From: Dipteronia dyeriana
Taxonomy: Eukaryota > Streptophyta > Magnoliopsida > Sapindales > Sapindaceae
Reading direction: 5' to 3'
DNA: 64,000 bases
NCBI GenBank assembly: GCA_032871835.1
Contig: CM065301.1
Coordinates: forward strand, 78,338,069 to 78,402,068
Notes under the pieces: model-generated
Database searches by the model: none
Seen by the model: the letters and a program-made list of their open reading frames with translations, nothing else
Told to the model about the DNA's origin: nothing
In this document: in pieces, positions 60,984 to 64,000 of the stretch
Position numbering within the stretch: position 1 is the first letter of the stretch
How the letters are laid out: the number at the start of each line of letters is the position of its first letter
Program-made: the position numbers and the translations under genes

Positions 60984-62184
60984 TAAGATAAATATGTAAT
61001 AAAAAATAATAAGATAAAAGATTTGTCCAAAAAAAAAAAGATAAAAGATAATGTCTGCATTTTTTCAAGAATACTTATATGAAGATTTTTTTTTTCTTTA
61101 TCTGAGTTTTTTTTACATTAGATGGATAATTTTTTTAAAAAAAAAAATCCTTGGCAACCTTCGAAGAATAACATATTTGTTTTTCTTACTTGTTCGTTTT
61201 TTTTTATTTGAAGAATATTTTTTTTCCCTTGTCTGTGTTTGAAGAAGAAGAACAGATCTGTTTTCCTAGTCTGTTTAAAAAAAAATGGATGAAAAAAGAT
61301 TTTTTTATGGTCGGTTTTGAAAAAGAACAATTATTTTTTGCATGGGTTGTGTTTAAATAAGAAGAAGAAGAACATAAAGAAGATATTTTCGTGGTTAGAT
61401 CAGTATTGCCGAGATAACCTCCTCTGGCGTTGGAGGAGCAAATCAGTTACTCCTCCAAATGTTTGTTTATGGAGTCATGGTAGGAAGAATAAGAATATCA
61501 AGCGAAAAAGAAAAGAAAAATAAATATTGTTACTTTTTTTTTTGAAAAATAAAAAAAAAAGAAAACAATTAATATTTTATGTTTTTTAAATATTTTACTG
61601 TTACACTGATTTTATTTTTTTATTTTTTTATTAAAATTGAAACACGGTTAACGAACATTAATTTAAAAATATTTTTAAAAAACAAAAATGAAAATGAAGT
61701 AAAAAAAAAAAAGAAAAAATAAAGCAAAGAGGCCTGATTTTTCTTTTTTTAAAATAAATTAATTAATTAAATTTGGTCCCGGGGTCATGGCCCCAGCCCT
61801 CCAAGTGGCTTCTCCATTTGGTTATCATGATGACGATGGTGATAAGCCTTGTGATAGGAATGAAAAGCAAGAATGGTTATTGGCAACGGCGGCTATACAA
61901 ATACACAATAGATCAATTTCTTGACATGAAAGAAAGAGTCCTGGAATTATCTTTTTATCTATTTTGTACATATAATAGATCAATTTCTTGACATGAAAGA
62001 AAGAGTCCATGCATGTTTAATTTTCTATATGTTCGATCATTGTTGTGTAAATTGTAGTTGAAACAAAGAATAATATAACAATATGAAAGTGTATATTATT
62101 ATTATTATATTATATGTACAAAATAGAATACAATTCTAAAGCGTGTGAATTGAATACAGAACTTCTCTTGAACCAGTCATATCC
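60984..62184. other. T/A-rich non-coding region
   Basis: Long poly-T and poly-A stretches, no gene. A direct repeat ATAGATCAATTTCTTGACAT (extending through GAAAGAAAGAGTCC) occurs at about 61910 and 61976. Confidence 0.6.
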
Positions 62185-62212
62185 TATTACTAAAACAAAT
62201 TTGTGCTATCGG

Positions 62213-63137
62213 CAGTGTTGTAAAAGTCGCTAGGCGCTAGTCAGGCGGTAACCCACCACCTAGTGCTTAGAGGGATTAATCGGGAACTAATTGGAAACTA
62301 GACATATGGTTGGAAGTCGGTCATCGACCGACAGACGGTAAACCGGAGGTCTACTGGAATTTTGTTTTTCATATATTTTTTCCTATAATTGAATAAATAT
62401 CAAAATATTTCACATATTTTCATATATTTTCATATATTAAACCTAAAAGAGAAAATCAAATTCCAACAATTTCAATATTGACTATTGAAAACCATGTCAA
62501 GTCAAAATCAATTCAGTTATTAATATTGTTGTGGTGAGCTCAACATATGAGATTATTTCCCAAGCCACCAATTTTTCCACCTATTCTCTTCTCCATTCTT
62601 ATCTTCTCGCTGCTGCATCTTTATTTTACAGAATCTCTCCTTCTCTCTCTCGCTCAATTCTCTTCTCAACTCTCTTCTCGATTCTTCATCTTTTCCATAG
62701 ACATACTCCATTAAAATTAAACACAAAATACATGGTTGTAAGTCCCCAAAGTCCCTAATCTTCAAATCCCTAAATTACTCTCGCTTGACATAACTCCCCA
62801 AACAAATGGTTACAAGTCGGAGCTGCCACCGGAGTTTGGATTTTGGAGTTGAATTGGTTGCAAGCTTCTTCTGTGTTGTGTTTTACGTTTTGATATATTT
62901 GATTTATTTATTTTTAACGAAACTACACTAAACGGCGGCGTTTTAGGCATAAGTCGGTCAACTTCAGTTTGACCGACCAGGCGACGCCTTGCTCCGACTG
63001 GCGACTTGCTCCGACTAGGCGGCGACTGCACCCTTTCCACCTAAGGTGGCCGACTCCACTGAAATAGCGGCGGTTGGGCTCCGACTAGCGACTAGTCGCC
63101 GACTAGGCGCCCCAAGTCGGGGACTTCTGCAACACTG
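62213..63137. mobile_element. hAT-type transposon (925 bp) inserted in the CACTA end
   Basis: The ends are CAGTGTTGTAAAAGTCGCTA and, in reverse, CAGTGTTGCAGAAGTCCCCG. The flanks GCTATCGG (62205-62212) and GCTATAGG (63138-63145) match at 7 of 8 bases. The subterminal regions carry CGCTAGGCGC / GCGACTAGTCGCCGACTAGG-type repeats. No transposase. Confidence 0.85.
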
Positions 63138-63365
63138 GCTATAGGGACAAAAATTTTAGGGAAGAAAAAAATTGTCCCATAACTCAATAAATTATTCATC
63201 CATAAAAATTGTCAACATGAAGAGACTTTTAAAAACAAAACAAAAAGGTCTGAATAGAATATCTATTAGGACAAAATAAATTATTTGACAAATCTGATGA
63301 TATTTTTAGAGACGAAATAAATTGTTCGTCCCTAAAACGAAGGAAATAAGGGGTTTTGTCACTTT

Positions 63366-63774
63366 ATTAGTACATGTGGTGTATACCATTCAGGACATCC
63401 TCTAGGTCCGTGTCCGGGATGGCTCCGAACTTCAATCTGGTGATCAAATAAAACTCCACCCTAGAAAATCGGACACAACGAGGACCCAACATAAACATCA
63501 TCTAATCACTGGGTCCGTCGTGGTGTAACTCAGGCAATATCAACCGATGCACAATACCATCGGAAAACGTCATTCCTCGCTGCATGCGTTGGAAATGGCC
63601 AAAATATGACTACCGATACATATCTCGCTCTTCAACAACATTTTTCAATACTCCATCAAGTGCCTCATCGATTACTTGTTGGTTTTCCATGTGGTTGTGG
63701 TGAGTAATCTTGGCGTCATACCAATCAGACTTGGGAGTTTTTGACTTGGCCCTCAAACCCCTCGTATTCCTCAT
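63366..63774 (-). pseudogene. DUF1985-like transposon protein fragment
   Basis: From ATG 63774 (MRNTRGLRAKSK) the minus strand reads HFQRMQRGMTFSDGIVHRL, then LGPRCVRFSRVEFYLITRLK and FGAIPDTDLEDVLNGIHHMY. This resembles DUF1985, a domain found with Ulp1-type cysteine proteases in plant Mutator-like and CACTA elements. Stops interrupt it after DMYR and after HHDGPSD, and it ends in a double stop near 63366. The Ulp1 part is not visible; upstream sequence on this strand is low-complexity. Confidence 0.55.
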
Positions 63775-63814
63775 CTACAATTCATAAACATATAGAATTA
63801 GATCATAAAAATTT

Positions 63815-64000
63815 TCTGAGTAAGTCTCGAAAGACTATACCAAAATCTCGGAACAGGTATAAAAGTCTTAGAAAGAAATACAAAAGTCTCGGAAAAAAAT
63901 CTCGAAAAAAAGTCTTGACATTGTTTCCAATAGTCTTGGACAATGTTACAGAAGTCTTAGACAAAAGTCTAGGAAAGCTTATACAAAAGTCTAAAATAGT
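63815..64000. repeat. Degenerate AAAAGTCT(C/T)GGA repeat
   Basis: About ten short imperfect units of type ACAAAAGTCT(C/T)GGA, continuing past the window. Confidence 0.6.

Larger units (their letters stand above)
62185..64000. mobile_element. CACTA transposon, left part, continuing past the window
   Basis: TATTACTAAAACAAATTTGT (62185-62204) continues as GTGCTAT, matches the terminus CACTACTAAAAAAAAGAGCT of the CACTA element at 8.6 kb (which continues AT), and can be read as CACTA with two C-to-T changes. It resumes after a hAT insertion with AGGGACAAAAATTTTAGGG. The subterminal region has GAGACGAAATAAATTGTTCG followed by TCCC, the same kind of inverted motif as in the small CACTA element. It carries a DUF1985-like pseudogene. 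The other end is outside the window. Confidence 0.6.

Noticed and set aside
61051..61523. Phe- and Lys-rich frames on both strands
   Set aside because: Poly-T and poly-A low-complexity DNA.

Overview
The window is plant nuclear DNA, most likely from a eudicot. It is AT-rich and contains one intron-bearing plant cell-wall gene. The rest is dominated by LTR retrotransposons, hAT and CACTA transposons and MITEs, many nested in one another. I cannot name the species. Nearly every transposon reading frame carries stops or frameshifts, so most elements are fossils. The only convincing host gene is a secreted GH17 glucan endo-1,3-beta-glucosidase on the minus strand (36.6-37.9 kb), in an AT-rich island of about 12 kb with few recognisable transposons.

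Left block (1-12.2 kb). A SIRE-type Ty1/copia element on the minus strand (gag 6172-8049, PBS 8168-8186, 5' LTR 8187-11591) is interrupted on its pol side by a minus-strand Tat-type LTR (5357-6171). That LTR is itself cut by a plus-strand Tat element whose 3' part and 3' LTR fill 1-5351. A 1.5 kb non-autonomous CACTA element (8593-10133) sits inside the copia LTR. Middle-left block (11.6-18.3 kb): PIF/Harbinger-like MITEs, an element with long (about 340 bp) inverted arms, and two hAT-type elements with recognisable 8-bp target duplications.

The centrepiece is a full-length Tat-lineage Ty3/gypsy element (18303-29289, target duplication ACTAT). It has gag, protease, reverse transcriptase, two RNase H domains and integrase on the plus strand, and a convergent antisense gene between integrase and the 3' LTR. 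The antisense gene also occurs in the left Tat element. Comparing the two copies shows two short introns with conserved splice sites and conserved phase, so this is a spliced antisense accessory gene. Its N-terminal half resembles the Transposase_28 'putative gypsy type transposon' family and its C-terminal half is coiled coil. The Tat element at 18-29 kb has lost the core domain by deletion.

Right half. A decayed Ty1/copia element (41541-49258) has a 3' LTR holding four tandem 257-bp copies just upstream of its TATA box. After it come an RRM-coding fragment running into a 1 kb A-rich minisatellite, a MITE with minisatellite filling, and LINE and hAT remnants. A complete but dead CRM-like chromovirus lies on the minus strand (55566-60978, duplication AAATG); the end of its pol frame runs across the polypurine tract into the LTR. 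The window ends in a larger CACTA element (62185 onward) carrying a DUF1985-like pseudogene, with a hAT element inserted within its terminal 30 bp.
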